64,000 bases of DNA from Streptomyces sp. RB17. Its GTDB lineage: Bacteria > Actinomycetota > Actinomycetes > Streptomycetales > Streptomycetaceae. Under the pieces are notes generated by a model. That model had not been told where the DNA came from and ran no database searches. It worked only from the letters and a program-made list of their open reading frames with translations. A program made the translations under genes and the position numbers. This document shows, piece by piece, positions 44,521 to 53,381 of the stretch (the first letter of the stretch is position 1; each line of letters starts with the position of its first letter). The DNA lies in contig NZ_WEGL01000008.1 in NCBI RefSeq assembly GCF_009604455.1, positions 310,001 through 374,000 on the forward strand, given 5' to 3'.

Positions 44521-46214
44521 GACAAGGCCTCCTCGGAAGCGCGGGACGCCCAGGCGGCGAACCGCTCGCCGTCCTCGCGCTCGGCCTGGAACCGCTTCAG
44601 CACCCGCTCGACGTAGTCGGGCAGCTCCTCCGCGGTGACCTTCAGTCCGCGCACCTTGCGGCCGAAGCCCGCCTCCAGGCCGAGCGCGCCGCCGAGGTGC
44701 ACCTGGTAGCCCTCGACCTGCTCGCCCTGGTCGTCGAGGACCAGCTGGCCCTTGAGACCGATGTCCGCGACCTGGATACGGGCGCAGGCGTTCGGGCAGC
44801 CGTTGAGGTTGATGGTGATCGGCTCGTCGAAGTCCGGCAGGCGGCGCTCCAGTTCGTCGATCAGCGTCGAGCCGCGCTGCTTGGTCTCGACGATGGCGAG
44901 CTTGCAGAACTCGATGCCGGTGCACGCCATGGTGCCGCGCCGGAAGGAGGACGGCCGGGCGGTGAGGTCCAGCGCCTCCAGCCCCTCGACCAGCGAGTCC
45001 ACCTTGTCCTGCTCGACGTCGAGGACGATCATCTTCTGTTCGACGGTGGTGCGCACCCGGCCCGAGCCGTGCGCCTCCGCCAGGTCGGCGATCTTCGTCA
45101 GGGTGGCGCCGTCGACGCGGCCGACCCGCGGGGCGAAACCGACGTAGAACCGGCCGTCCTTCTGCCGGTGCACACCGATGTGGTCGCGCCACTGCTGCAC
45201 GGGCTGCTCGGGGGCGGGGCCGTCGGTCAGCTTGCGCTTGAGGTACTCGTCCTCCAGCACCTGACGGAACTTCTCCGCGCCCCAGTCGGCGACGAGGAAC
45301 TTCAGCCGGGCCCGGTTGCGCAGCCGGCGGTAGCCGTAGTCACGGAAGATCGAGATGACGCCCTCGTAGACGTCCGGGACCTCGTCGATCGGCACCCAGG
45401 TACCGAGCCGTACGCCCAGCTTGGGGTTGGTGGACAGGCCGCCGCCGACCCACACGTCGAAACCCGGGCCGTGCTCGGGGTGCCGTACGCCGACGAACGC
45501 CACGTCGTTGATCTCGTGCACGACGTCCAGCAGCGGCGAACCCGAGATGGCCGTCTTGAACTTGCGGGGCAGGTTCGAGTACGCCTTGTTGTTCAGGACG
45601 CGGCGCTTCATCTCCTCCAGCGCCGGCGTGGCGTCGATGATCTCGTCCTCGGCGATGCCCGCCACCGGGGAGCCGATCATCACACGCGGGGTGTCACCGC
45701 AGGCGGTGACGGTGGACAGGCCCACGCCCTCCAGCCGCTCCCAGATCTCGGGCACGTCCTCGATCCGGATCCAGTGGTACTGCACGTTCTGCCGGTCGGT
45801 GATGTCCGCGGTGCCGCGCGCGAACTCCTGGGAGATCTCACCGATGACCCGCAACTGCTGGGTGGTCAGCGCGCCGCCGTCGATGCGCACCCGCATCATG
45901 AAGTAGCGGTCGTCCAGCTCCTCCGGCTCCAGCACCGCGGTCTTGCCGCCGTCGATCCCGGGCTTGCGCTGGGTGTACAGCCCCCACCAGCGCATCCGGC
46001 CGCGCAGGTCGCTGGGGTCGATCGAGTCGAATCCGCGCTTGGAGTAGATCGTCTCAATGCGCGTCCGTACATTGAGACCGTCGTCGTCCTTCTTGACCTG
46101 CTCGTTGCCGTTGAGCGGGGTGAAGTGGCCCACGGCCCACTGACCCTCACCACGGTGACGGCTCACCTTGCGGCGGGGCGCGGAGGCGGCGGGGTTCGGC
46201 GGAGTGGCGGCCAT
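44517..46214 (-). CDS. sirA: Assimilatory sulfite reductase (siroheme, ferredoxin type)
   Basis: The 565-residue nitrite/sulfite reductase family enzyme reduces sulfite to sulfide with six electrons. It contains two ferredoxin-like/siroheme half-domains, and the siroheme-[4Fe-4S] cysteines lie in TMACTGIEFCKLA and LNGCPNACARIQ. RYFMMRVRIDGG, TDRQNVQYHWIRIEDVP and GFDVWVGGGLSTN are conserved family segments. Electrons probably come from ferredoxin; no NADPH flavoprotein subunit is present. The ATG at 46214 follows a spacer of about 125 nt after a leader ORF. It is the first enzyme gene of the operon. Confidence 0.95.
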   Translation of the reverse strand: MAATPPNPAASAPRRKVSRHRGEGQWAVGHFTPLNGNEQVKKDDDGLNVRTRIETIYSKRGFDSIDPSDLRGRMRWWGLYTQRKPGIDGGKTAVLEPEELDDRYFMMRVRIDGGALTTQQLRVIGEISQEFARGTADITDRQNVQYHWIRIEDVPEIWERLEGVGLSTVTACGDTPRVMIGSPVAGIAEDEIIDATPALEEMKRRVLNNKAYSNLPRKFKTAISGSPLLDVVHEINDVAFVGVRHPEHGPGFDVWVGGGLSTNPKLGVRLGTWVPIDEVPDVYEGVISIFRDYGYRRLRNRARLKFLVADWGAEKFRQVLEDEYLKRKLTDGPAPEQPVQQWRDHIGVHRQKDGRFYVGFAPRVGRVDGATLTKIADLAEAHGSGRVRTTVEQKMIVLDVEQDKVDSLVEGLEALDLTARPSSFRRGTMACTGIEFCKLAIVETKQRGSTLIDELERRLPDFDEPITINLNGCPNACARIQVADIGLKGQLVLDDQGEQVEGYQVHLGGALGLEAGFGRKVRGLKVTAEELPDYVERVLKRFQAEREDGERFAAWASRASEEALS

Positions 46215-46339
46215 GGTTGTACGTCCTTCGGGACCGGTGGAATCGGCTCTGACCTGCACGGACGCGCGCACGCGTGCAGGCGTGCGCGTCCTTGCGCGAG
46301 GAAAGTCTGCTGAGAGGGTTCGCGGCGGTGCTGGGGCGG

Positions 46340-46423
46340 TCAGCTCGCCGGACAGATGGCGCTGGACATGCGGCCGAGGTCGACGTGCCGCCGACTCACC
46401 AAGGCAATTCCAGTTCCAGACAT
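46340..46423 (-). CDS. 27-residue leader peptide of the sulfur operon
   Basis: A short ORF begins MSGTGIALVSRRHVDLG and ends SSAICPAS, 125 bp before the sulfite reductase start. This xGIALVSRRHVDL pattern is the putative leader peptide often annotated upstream of actinobacterial sulfur-assimilation genes. The late Cys codon (TGT) suggests that translation of this ORF senses cysteine availability, as shown for Cys-rich leader ORFs in mycobacteria. No clear Shine-Dalgarno precedes it, so it may be leaderless. Confidence 0.8.
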   Translation of the reverse strand: MSGTGIALVSRRHVDLGRMSSAICPAS

Positions 46424-46445
46424 GACGGAAGCGTGTCACGGCGAT

Positions 46446-46503
46446 CTGGACACAGTCCAGCTTTATCCATCATGCGGACACCCTTGTCCCGGAATGTGGG
46501 ACA
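46446..46503. promoter_or_regulatory. Inverted repeats in the sulfur operon promoter region
   Basis: Three perfect inverted repeats cluster upstream of the leader ORF: CTGGAC-ACA-GTCCAG (46446-46460), GGACA-CCCT-TGTCC (46476-46489) and TGTCCC-N7-GGGACA (46485-46503). They share GGAC/GTCC half-sites, suggesting operator binding by a sulfur or redox regulator. The operon promoter must lie here, though the boxes are not obvious. Confidence 0.5.
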
Positions 46504-46574
46504 GGGGTGTCGTCGCTCACATGCGCTGCGGGAAGGCTTGTCCCGGCAGGTCAGACGGCGTATCAGGCGGAGTG

Positions 46575-47147
46575 TCAGGCCGGGTGCGCCCCGGGCCAGG
46601 GCCCCGGCGTCGGCCCATCCGGCTCCAGCTCGACCTTGGTGTCGAAGAGTGTGAAGCCGCGCCGCTGGTAGTTGTCCATGGCGAACTCGCCGTCCTTGCT
46701 GCACGTGTGCAGCCACACCCGCTTCGTCGGCGTCCGCCCGGGCCACCGCTCGGCCAGGTCCCAGGCGCGCGCCGTACCGTACGCCAGCAGATGGCCGCCG
46801 ATGCGGCGGCCGCGGAAGGCGGGGATCAGCCCGAAGTAGACGATCTCGACCGCGCCCTCGTCCTGCGGTTCCAGCTCCACATAGCCGGCCGGGGTGCCCC
46901 GGTCGTAGGCCACCCAGGTCTCCACGCCGGGCCGCCCCAGATGCTCCTGCCACCGGGCGTACGTCCAGCCCAGCCGGTCGGTCCAGCGGATGTCGCCGCC
47001 GACCGAGGCGTACAGGAAGCGGCTGAACTCGGGGGAGGGCACCTCGGCACGGACGATCCGCACGTCGCCCTCCGGCGCGGCGGCGGGCAGAAGGTCCGCG
47101 GGCGAGGTCTGCTCCAGGGACCAGGTGGTGACGGGGACGCTGCTCAT
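46575..47147 (-). CDS. GNAT-family N-acetyltransferase
   Basis: The 190-residue GNAT has the acetyl-CoA pyrophosphate loop in LIPAFRGRRIGGHLLAYGTARAW, preceded by YVELEPQDEGAVEIVYFGL (strand 4/5 platform) and followed by VWLHTCSKDGEFAMDNYQRRGFTLF, the end typical of GNATs acting on small molecules or protein N-termini. It lies directly upstream of the sulfur operon control region on the same strand. Substrate unknown. Confidence 0.88.
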   Translation of the reverse strand: MSSVPVTTWSLEQTSPADLLPAAAPEGDVRIVRAEVPSPEFSRFLYASVGGDIRWTDRLGWTYARWQEHLGRPGVETWVAYDRGTPAGYVELEPQDEGAVEIVYFGLIPAFRGRRIGGHLLAYGTARAWDLAERWPGRTPTKRVWLHTCSKDGEFAMDNYQRRGFTLFDTKVELEPDGPTPGPWPGAHPA

Positions 47148-47210
47148 GCGGGCCAGGGAATCATCCCGCCGCCCGCTCTGTCGATCGACCGCATCACCCG
47201 ACGGACCGGA

Positions 47211-48545
47211 TCACCCGACGGACCGGTCCAGCTCCGCCAGGGGTACGGCGAAGAGCATCCGGTTCGACAGGGACCACACCTCGCCCGTCTCCTGCCAGTA
47301 CGACAGGGAGCCCGCCGCCTCGGCCCAGCAGCGGTGCGAGCCGTCCGCGCCGCAGTGCGCCGCCTTCGCGCCGTCGGCGTCCTGCCGCCACAGCCCGCCG
47401 TGTCCGTCCCGTGAGCCGGGCAGGCGTCCCACATACCAGGACGCGTCCTCCGCACCCGGCCGCTGGTACGACAGCACGCCCCGGATCCCGGCCGCCCGGG
47501 TCCGGTACGCCTCCACCGCCGTCACCCGCCCCGCGGCGTCCGTGGCGAGCAGCCCCTCACGCGCCGGATCCGTGCTGAACGCGTACCGCCACAGCCGCGC
47601 GCCGTGGCCGCCGTCCGGCGCGGTCCACTCCGCCGCGACCACGCTGTCCGGCGCGGTGCCCCGGTCGAGGGCGAGCGCGCCGGGGCAGGGCGGGCCGGAG
47701 TGGCCGCAGCGGCCCCCGGTGAAGCGGTACGAGCCGATCGCGGGCATCACATACCGGTAGCCGTCGGCGGACCAGCCGCCGGGCACCCGGCCGATCGCGG
47801 GCCCGTCGACGCCGGCGCGCTGGATCCGGTCCAGGTCGTAGACGTACAGCGCGTCCGCGCTTCCGGTCCTGGCGGTCACCAGCAGCTTGTCCTGGTACCA
47901 GACCATCCCGGAGATCCCCGAGGCCAGCCCCCGGTAGTCACGGCCGCCGTCGACCGGCACCACCAGCAGCACCCAGCGGAAGGCCAGGTGGGCGGGGTCG
48001 TCGGCGTTGACGAAGGCGACCCTGGCCAGCCCCCGCTCGGCGGACCGGCCGGTGGCGGTGCTGTGGGTCCAGCCGGCGAGGACGACCCGGTGGGTGCCCC
48101 AGACGCCGTCGTCGTCGGCGTCCCCGGAGGTGGTCAGCGACGCCGGCCGCCAGGCGGTGCCGGCGGAGTCGGCCGGGTCCCAGCAGTAGGCGCGGGTGAC
48201 GGCGGGGCTGACGGGCAGGGACGCGCGGTCGGCGGAGGAGCAGCCGGCGGAGGTGCGCATCCCGCGGTCGGCGCTCGCCAGGACGGCGTCCACACCGACC
48301 GGGCGGCCCATTGCGGCGGAGAGCCGGTCCAGCGTGCGGGCGGGGACCAGCCGCTCCTGCAGCCGCAGCCGTTTGGTGTCCGCGGGGGAGGAGAGCGGCT
48401 TGAGCGCGCCGGGACTGTCGGTGACGTCCGCCTGGGACGCGCTGATCAGGGTGGCGGCCGCGGTGAGCGCCAGCGCGGTCCCGGTCAGGACCGCCCGCAG
48501 TGCAGCGCCCCGCCTGCGCCGGCGGTGTCTGCCGCGATGCTTCAT
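47211..48545 (-). CDS. Secreted protein with beta-propeller-like body
   Basis: The 444-residue precursor has an Arg/His-rich start (MKHRGRHRRRRRGAALR), a hydrophobic signal segment (about 18-40), and a mature region of repeated strand patterns with Gly-Trp/Tyr-rich turns (GISGMVWYQDKLLVTARTG, GIRGVLSYQRPGAEDASWY, GSLSYWQETGEVWSLS). The regular spacing suggests a beta-propeller or lectin-like fold. Cysteine pairs suggest disulfides. No enzyme motif is visible. The ATG at 48545 has GGGGACGAG upstream. I recall similar uncharacterised secreted proteins in Streptomyces. The role is unknown. Confidence 0.8.
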   Translation of the reverse strand: MKHRGRHRRRRRGAALRAVLTGTALALTAAATLISASQADVTDSPGALKPLSSPADTKRLRLQERLVPARTLDRLSAAMGRPVGVDAVLASADRGMRTSAGCSSADRASLPVSPAVTRAYCWDPADSAGTAWRPASLTTSGDADDDGVWGTHRVVLAGWTHSTATGRSAERGLARVAFVNADDPAHLAFRWVLLVVPVDGGRDYRGLASGISGMVWYQDKLLVTARTGSADALYVYDLDRIQRAGVDGPAIGRVPGGWSADGYRYVMPAIGSYRFTGGRCGHSGPPCPGALALDRGTAPDSVVAAEWTAPDGGHGARLWRYAFSTDPAREGLLATDAAGRVTAVEAYRTRAAGIRGVLSYQRPGAEDASWYVGRLPGSRDGHGGLWRQDADGAKAAHCGADGSHRCWAEAAGSLSYWQETGEVWSLSNRMLFAVPLAELDRSVG

Positions 48546-48720
48546 CTCGTCCCCTTCTCCGGGGCTCCTTCGCCGCCGGGGCGCGCCGGCCGGTGCCGGA
48601 CCAACTGCGCCTGATGATCCGTACGTTGACGCGAGAAGCGGCTGGGGAGGCCCTCGAGGGATGCTACGGCAGCAACGGCCCGCGCAGGGCGAAGACCCCG
48701 CAAATATGCGGAAGACACGC

Positions 48721-50022
48721 TCACCGGTCCGCGGTCCCGCCGCGCTGCGCGCCCGTCCGTCTCCGCGCGATCGCCGGCGCCGTCGAGGAAGGCAGCAGGT
48801 CGCGGGGGTCGTCGGGGAGGAGCACCTCGAACTCCGCGTCCTCACGGAAACGATACGGCCGGTGTTGCAGAAGTTCTCCGCAGTACCGCCGGATCCGGGA
48901 CATCTCCGCCCGTACCGTCACCGTGCGTGAGGAGTCCCCGAACAGATCCTCGGCCAGGGCCGCCGCCCCGCGGCCCGCGCGGTGCGCGGCGAGCAGATAG
49001 AGCAACTCGGCGTGCCGGGGACTGAGTTCGTGCGACCAGGAACCCGCCGCACCGGACACCGTCAGCGTACTGCGTCCCGGCCTGGCCAGATCCAGTACGA
49101 TCCGCGGCGCCGTGCCGGCCGGTTCCTCGGTCGCCCGCAGCAACCAGCCCCCGGCCAGCGGCTCCACCGCGCACGAACCCAGCGACGGCAGCCACCGGCG
49201 GCCCGGCGCCAGCGACTTGGGCAGCGCGACACGCCGTACATAGGGCATCCCGGACACCGCCGCCGACCAGCCGTCCCGGTCCACCACCAGCGCCCGCCCG
49301 TCCAGCCGGGCCAGCACCGGCGCCGCCACCGACCGCAGCCGCTCCAACTGGTCCCGGTGCACCTCCCGCAGCCGCGACTCGGCCAGCTTGGCCACCGAGT
49401 CCACCCAGGCGAGGGTCGCCGGATGCATGGTCTCCAGCGGGCCGCTGACGTCCACTACACCGATCAGCCGGCCGTCCCGGGGATCGGTGATCGGTGCGCC
49501 GGTACAGGTCCAGGAGGCGTGCGAGCGGACGAAGTGCTCGGCGGCGAAGACCTGCACGGGCCTGCGTACGACGGCCGGGGTGCCCACCCCGTTGGTGCCG
49601 ACGACGTCTTCCCGCCAGTCCGCGCCGAGTTCAAAGCCCAGGCCGTCCGCCTTGCGCAGCACCGGCGAGGCGCCCTCGCGCCACAGCACCCTCCCGTCGG
49701 CGTCCGCGACGACCATGATGTGCTGGGCGACGTCGGCGACCGAAAGCAGCCCCTGCCGCAGCACCGGCAGGACGTGCCGGAGCGGTGACTCCTCGCGCCG
49801 GTGCCGCACTTCCTCGGAGGACAGCAGTCCGGATCTGAAGTCGTGGTCGGGATCGACGCCGCTGCGCAGCATCCGTCCCCAGGACTGCTCGATCACCGGC
49901 CGGGGCGCGATCCTCGCCCGCTGACCGGCAAGGGTGGCGTCGCGCACCTCGCTCAGCAGCCGCGCCGCCTGCGGCGCGTCCACGGCGGCCAGGCGCGCCA
50001 CGTTCATCGGCGGATTCACCAC
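48721..50022 (-). CDS. GAF-domain transcriptional regulator with C-terminal winged helix
   Basis: The 433-residue regulator starts like sigma-54-type activator N-termini (RPVIEQSWGRMLRSGVDPDHDF) and has a GAF sensory domain (HIMVVADADGRVLWREG, NGVGTPAVVRRPVQVFAAEHFVRSHASWTCTGAPITDP) but lacks the AAA+ domain. The C-terminal part (about 335-410) has a winged-helix output (HELSPRHAELLYLLAAHRAG, SRTVTVRAEMSRIRRYCG). Such proteins regulate oxidative metabolism genes, often alcohol or aldehyde dehydrogenases, none of which is adjacent. The GTG at 50022 has GGAAGG 6 nt upstream; GTG 50019 and ATG 50007 are alternatives. Confidence 0.85.
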   Translation of the reverse strand: MVNPPMNVARLAAVDAPQAARLLSEVRDATLAGQRARIAPRPVIEQSWGRMLRSGVDPDHDFRSGLLSSEEVRHRREESPLRHVLPVLRQGLLSVADVAQHIMVVADADGRVLWREGASPVLRKADGLGFELGADWREDVVGTNGVGTPAVVRRPVQVFAAEHFVRSHASWTCTGAPITDPRDGRLIGVVDVSGPLETMHPATLAWVDSVAKLAESRLREVHRDQLERLRSVAAPVLARLDGRALVVDRDGWSAAVSGMPYVRRVALPKSLAPGRRWLPSLGSCAVEPLAGGWLLRATEEPAGTAPRIVLDLARPGRSTLTVSGAAGSWSHELSPRHAELLYLLAAHRAGRGAAALAEDLFGDSSRTVTVRAEMSRIRRYCGELLQHRPYRFREDAEFEVLLPDDPRDLLPSSTAPAIARRRTGAQRGGTADR

Positions 50023-50404
50023 GGTGGTCCTTCCGGAAGGGCGTCGAACATAGTTGTCAAGCCGTCCTGGCGGCGGTTTCCGGTCCGGCTGCACCTCTCA
50101 TACTGCCGCTCCGGGCAGGCCGGAGGCACACACTCCGCGCACGTGCCCCCACAAGTTGCAACCCCCTGCAACCCTGGTGGACGGGCGGGGGGTGGCCGAG
50201 ACTTGACCCCGACGCGGGTTCGCGTCCGCGGGCTTAACGGGCCCATGAGGTGGGGGTGGTGCCGTGTCGGCGCAGCACCACCCCCACCGGGGGTTCGGCC
50301 GACGCATTCCGGGGTGTGGGCTTCGGTGCGTCGGCGGGTGCCGCCCGGTGGAGGCCTGTCGCGCAGTTCCCCGCGCCCCTGGGCCGGTCAGGTCGGCCTG
50401 CGTT
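50023..50404. other. Intergenic region with GC-rich elements, no gene seen
   Basis: The gap of 382 bp lies between two minus-strand genes. It contains the strong hairpin at 50249-50288 and a GCGCAGTTCCCCGCGCCCCTG element (about 50361-50380) of a kind frequent between Streptomyces genes. Otherwise nothing coding is supported. Confidence 0.5.
50249..50288 (-). terminator. Strong stem-loop terminator after the acyl-CoA dehydrogenase gene
   Basis: Perfect 14-bp arms GGTGGGGGTGGTGC (50249-50262) and GCACCACCCCCACC (50275-50288) enclose a 12-nt loop, about 117 bp beyond the stop of the minus-strand gene at 50405. There is no U-tract, as usual in this genus. Confidence 0.7.
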
Positions 50405-52057
50405 CTAAGAACCCGGGTGTGCTCGTTCGACGATCGATGCCAGATCCAAGCCCGTCGGCAGAGTGCCGAACGATGCTCCGTGGTCGCCGCCCAGGCGGGA
50501 GGCGCAGAAGGCGTCCGCCACCTCCGGTGGGGCGTGACGGACCAGGAGTGAGCCCTGGAGCACCAGTGCGAGGCGTTCCGCGAGTCGGCGTGCGCGGCCC
50601 TCGACGGCGTCAAGGTCGGCGAGTTCGGTGAAGAAGTTCTTCACCGCGCGGTCGAGGCGATGGTCGGCGCCGTGGGCTTGGCCGATCTCGGTCAGGCAGG
50701 CGTCCAGTGCGCCCGGCTCCCGCTGCAGCGCCCGGAGCACGTCCAGCGCCTGGACGTTTCCGGCGCCCTCCCAGATCGAGTTCAGCGGTGACTCCCGTAC
50801 CAGCCGGGGCAGGCCCGACTCCTCGACGTAACCGTTTCCGCCCAGACACTCCGCGGCCTCGACCGCAACGGGCGCACAGCGCTTGGTGATCCAGTACTTG
50901 GCGGCGGGCACCGCCAGCCGCAGGAATGCGCGCTCCTGTTCGCCGCCGTCGTCGCAGGCGGCCGCCAGCCTGAGCGTGAGCGCGGTCGCCGCCTCCGACT
51001 CCAGCGCGAGGTCGGCGAGGACGTTCCGCATCAGCGGCTTGTCGATCAGCTTCCCGCCGAAGGCCTCCCGATAGGTGCAGTGGTGGATCGCCTGCGTCAC
51101 CGCCTGCCGGATCAGGCCCGCCGAGCCGAGCGCGCAGTCCAGCCGGGTCGCCGCGACCATCTCGATGATCGTCCGCACCCCGCGCCCCTCCTCGCCGACC
51201 CGGCGCGCCCAGGTGCCGGCGAACTCCACCTCGGCCGAGGCGTTGGACCGGTTGCCCAGCTTGTCCTTCAGCCGCTGGATGAGGAAGACGTTGCGGGTGC
51301 CGTCCGGCAGGACACGCGGCACCAGGAAGCAGGTGAGGCCCCCTTGTCCCTGAGAGGGGGATGCCTGGGCCAGCACGAGGAAGGCGTCCGACATGGGAGC
51401 CGAGCAGAACCACTTGTGCCCGGTCAGTTCGTACGCGCCCGTCTCCGCGAGCGGCCGGGCCTCGGTGGTGTTCGCGCGGACGTCGCTGCCGCCCTGCTTC
51501 TCGGTCATGCCCATACCGAAGAGCACGCCGGGCTTCCGCTCGGCGGGCCGCAGCTCGCGGTCGTAGACCGTGGACGTCAGCCGCGGCTCCCACTCGGCGG
51601 CGAGCGCGGGGTCGGTCCGCAGTGCCGGCACCGCCGCGTGGGTCATCGACAGCGGGCAGCAGGTGCCCGCCTCGACCTGGGTCCAGAGCAGGAAGCCGGC
51701 GGCCCGGCGGACGTGTCCGGACGGCCGTGTCCAGGCGCCGGTCAGGCCCGCCGAGACACCCTTGCCGAGCAGCCGGTGCCATGCCGGGTGGAACTCGACC
51801 TCGTCGATCCGGTGGCCGTACCGGTCGTGGGTGCGCAGCCGGGGCGGGTGCTCGTTCGCCTGCACCGCCCACTCCTGCACCTGCGCCGAGCCCGCGGCGC
51901 GGCCCAGCGCGGACAGCTCCGACCGCACCTCGTCCAGAACGTCAGGACCGGTGTGCCGTTCGACGGCCTCCACCAGGGCCCGGTCGGCGGTGAACAGGTC
52001 GTAGCCGACCAGGGGCGGCGGCTGGTTCGTCACGGTGTGGGTGGAGGAGCCTGCCAT
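50405..52057 (-). CDS. AidB-like acyl-CoA dehydrogenase family protein
   Basis: The 550-residue flavoprotein resembles AidB/isovaleryl-CoA-dehydrogenase-like proteins: GFLLWTQVEAGTCCPLSMTHAAVPAL, GMGMTEKQGGSDVRANTTEA (FAD/substrate contact), GHKWFCSAPMSDAFLVLAQ, and the terminal RESPLNSIWEGAGNVQALDVLRAL. E. coli AidB binds DNA and is linked to alkylation response; other members oxidise acyl-CoAs. An extra SPSQGQGG segment in the surface loop is encoded by a hairpin-forming insert (51339-51361). ATG at 52057 with GGTGGAGGAG nearby. Divergent from the BrkB gene. Confidence 0.9.
   Translation of the reverse strand: MAGSSTHTVTNQPPPLVGYDLFTADRALVEAVERHTGPDVLDEVRSELSALGRAAGSAQVQEWAVQANEHPPRLRTHDRYGHRIDEVEFHPAWHRLLGKGVSAGLTGAWTRPSGHVRRAAGFLLWTQVEAGTCCPLSMTHAAVPALRTDPALAAEWEPRLTSTVYDRELRPAERKPGVLFGMGMTEKQGGSDVRANTTEARPLAETGAYELTGHKWFCSAPMSDAFLVLAQASPSQGQGGLTCFLVPRVLPDGTRNVFLIQRLKDKLGNRSNASAEVEFAGTWARRVGEEGRGVRTIIEMVAATRLDCALGSAGLIRQAVTQAIHHCTYREAFGGKLIDKPLMRNVLADLALESEAATALTLRLAAACDDGGEQERAFLRLAVPAAKYWITKRCAPVAVEAAECLGGNGYVEESGLPRLVRESPLNSIWEGAGNVQALDVLRALQREPGALDACLTEIGQAHGADHRLDRAVKNFFTELADLDAVEGRARRLAERLALVLQGSLLVRHAPPEVADAFCASRLGGDHGASFGTLPTGLDLASIVERAHPGS
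51339..51361. repeat. Small palindromic insert inside the acyl-CoA dehydrogenase gene
   Basis: The sequence CCCCCTTGTCCCTGAGAGGGGG can fold into a hairpin and encodes the extra SPSQGQGG-type loop residues. It resembles short mobile-like palindromes scattered in Streptomyces genes. The insert is in frame. Confidence 0.5.
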
Positions 52058-52173
52058 GGTGCGAACCTACCCGGGACGGCGGCGGTGATGGCCTCCAGAG
52101 TGGCACAGCAGCGCCGCCGGGCGCGCCGGATGCGCTCACCTGCCCCGGAAGGTGAGGCGGGTCCGGTGCTGCG

Positions 52174-52190
52174 GATACCTTTGGGTCGTG
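52174..52190 (+). promoter_or_regulatory. Leaderless promoter of the BrkB gene
   Basis: A -10-like TACCTT (52176-52181) lies 6 nt before the GTG start at 52188, the spacing typical of leaderless Streptomyces transcripts, and no Shine-Dalgarno precedes the GTG. The -35 is not obvious. Confidence 0.4.
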
Positions 52191-53381
52191 CAGCCAGCAA
52201 GTGAACCCCCCGAGCGGCCCGCCGGTCGCCTCCACCGGGCCAGAGCCCTCTACCGGAACGTCTCCAAGCGGAAGACCGCCTGGCTGCTGCTCAAGGACAC
52301 CGTCAACTCCTGCATGGAGTACCGCATCCTGGGCCTGGCGGCCGAGGCGGCGTTCTTCACGCTGCTGTCCGTGCCGCCGCTGCTGCTCTGCCTCATCGGG
52401 CTGCTCGCCTACGTCGACACCTGGACCGGCGCCCACACCATCAGCAGCCTCGAGACCAACATCCTCGAGGCCTCGCGGACGGTCCTGTCCGACAAGGGTG
52501 TGAAGGAGATCACCGAGCCGATCCTGCACGACGTGATGAAGGGCCGGCCCGACATCATCTCCATCGGCTTCCTCTTCGCGCTGTGGTCCGGCTCCCGCGC
52601 GGTCAACGTCTTCATCGACACCATCACCGTCATGTACGGCCTCGACGGCGTCCGGGGCATCGTCAAGACCCGGATGATGTCCTTCCTGCTGTTCATCGTG
52701 GCGCTGCTGATCGGCTCGGTGGCCCTGCCGCTGATGGTCGCGGGCCCGGACGCGGTGGTGCGGGTGCTGCCCTGGTCGGAGACGGGCGTGCAGGTCCTGT
52801 ACTGGCCGGTCGTCATCGTCCTGTCCATCGCCTTCCTGACGACCCTGTACCACGTGTCCGTGCCGGTCCGCTCCCCGTGGATCGAGGACGTCCCCGGCGC
52901 CCTGGTCGCCCTGGCCATGTGGGTCCTGGGCAGCTTCCTGCTGCGGATCTACCTCGTGCACACCATCGAGGGCGCCACGATCTACGGCTCCCTCGCCGCC
53001 TCCGTCGCCGTGCTCCTGTGGATCGGGGTGTCGGCCTTCGCCGTCCTCGTCGGCGCGGCCGTGAACGCCGCCATCGACCGGGTCTGGCCCGCCGCCGCCA
53101 CGGCCGCCGCCCGCGCCGCGAACGAGCGGATGCGCGAGGCCCAGGTCGCCGAGTACGTCGTCCGGGCCGCGGCGGCCCGCGACACCGACCCCGACGATCC
53201 CGACGACCCCGACATGCCCTCCGAGTTCCCCGAGCGCTGGTCCCGCTTCCTGCCCCCCGAGGACGTCACGGCCCGCCTGCGCACCCACGCCAAGCACGCC
53301 CACCACACACACAAGGCGAACGGCGACCCCTCGCAGGCCGACGGGGAGGGGGAGGGGGGTAGGGCTCGGGAGGAGAAGTGA
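52188..53381 (+). CDS. YihY/BrkB family inner-membrane protein
   Basis: The 397-residue protein has about six membrane helices in the YihY/BrkB arrangement: LAAEAAFFTLLSVPPLLLCLIGLLAY first, then SIGFLFALWSGSRAVNVFI (conserved LWSGSR), FLLFIVALLIGSVALPLM, YWPVVIVLSIAFLTTLYHVSVP, and WVLGSFLLRIYL...YGSLAASVAVLLWIGVSAFAVLVGAAVNAA at the end. The cytosolic C-terminus is acidic then His/Lys-rich (HAKHAHHTHK). Once labelled ribonuclease BN in error; the real function (transport or envelope) is unknown. The GTG start is probably leaderless. Confidence 0.9.
   Translation: MQPASEPPERPAGRLHRARALYRNVSKRKTAWLLLKDTVNSCMEYRILGLAAEAAFFTLLSVPPLLLCLIGLLAYVDTWTGAHTISSLETNILEASRTVLSDKGVKEITEPILHDVMKGRPDIISIGFLFALWSGSRAVNVFIDTITVMYGLDGVRGIVKTRMMSFLLFIVALLIGSVALPLMVAGPDAVVRVLPWSETGVQVLYWPVVIVLSIAFLTTLYHVSVPVRSPWIEDVPGALVALAMWVLGSFLLRIYLVHTIEGATIYGSLAASVAVLLWIGVSAFAVLVGAAVNAAIDRVWPAAATAAARAANERMREAQVAEYVVRAAAARDTDPDDPDDPDMPSEFPERWSRFLPPEDVTARLRTHAKHAHHTHKANGDPSQADGEGEGGRAREEK

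Noticed and set aside
52188..53381. Ribonuclease BN assignment for the YihY/BrkB protein
   Set aside because: That name came from an early misassignment; the sequence is an integral membrane protein without nuclease motifs.
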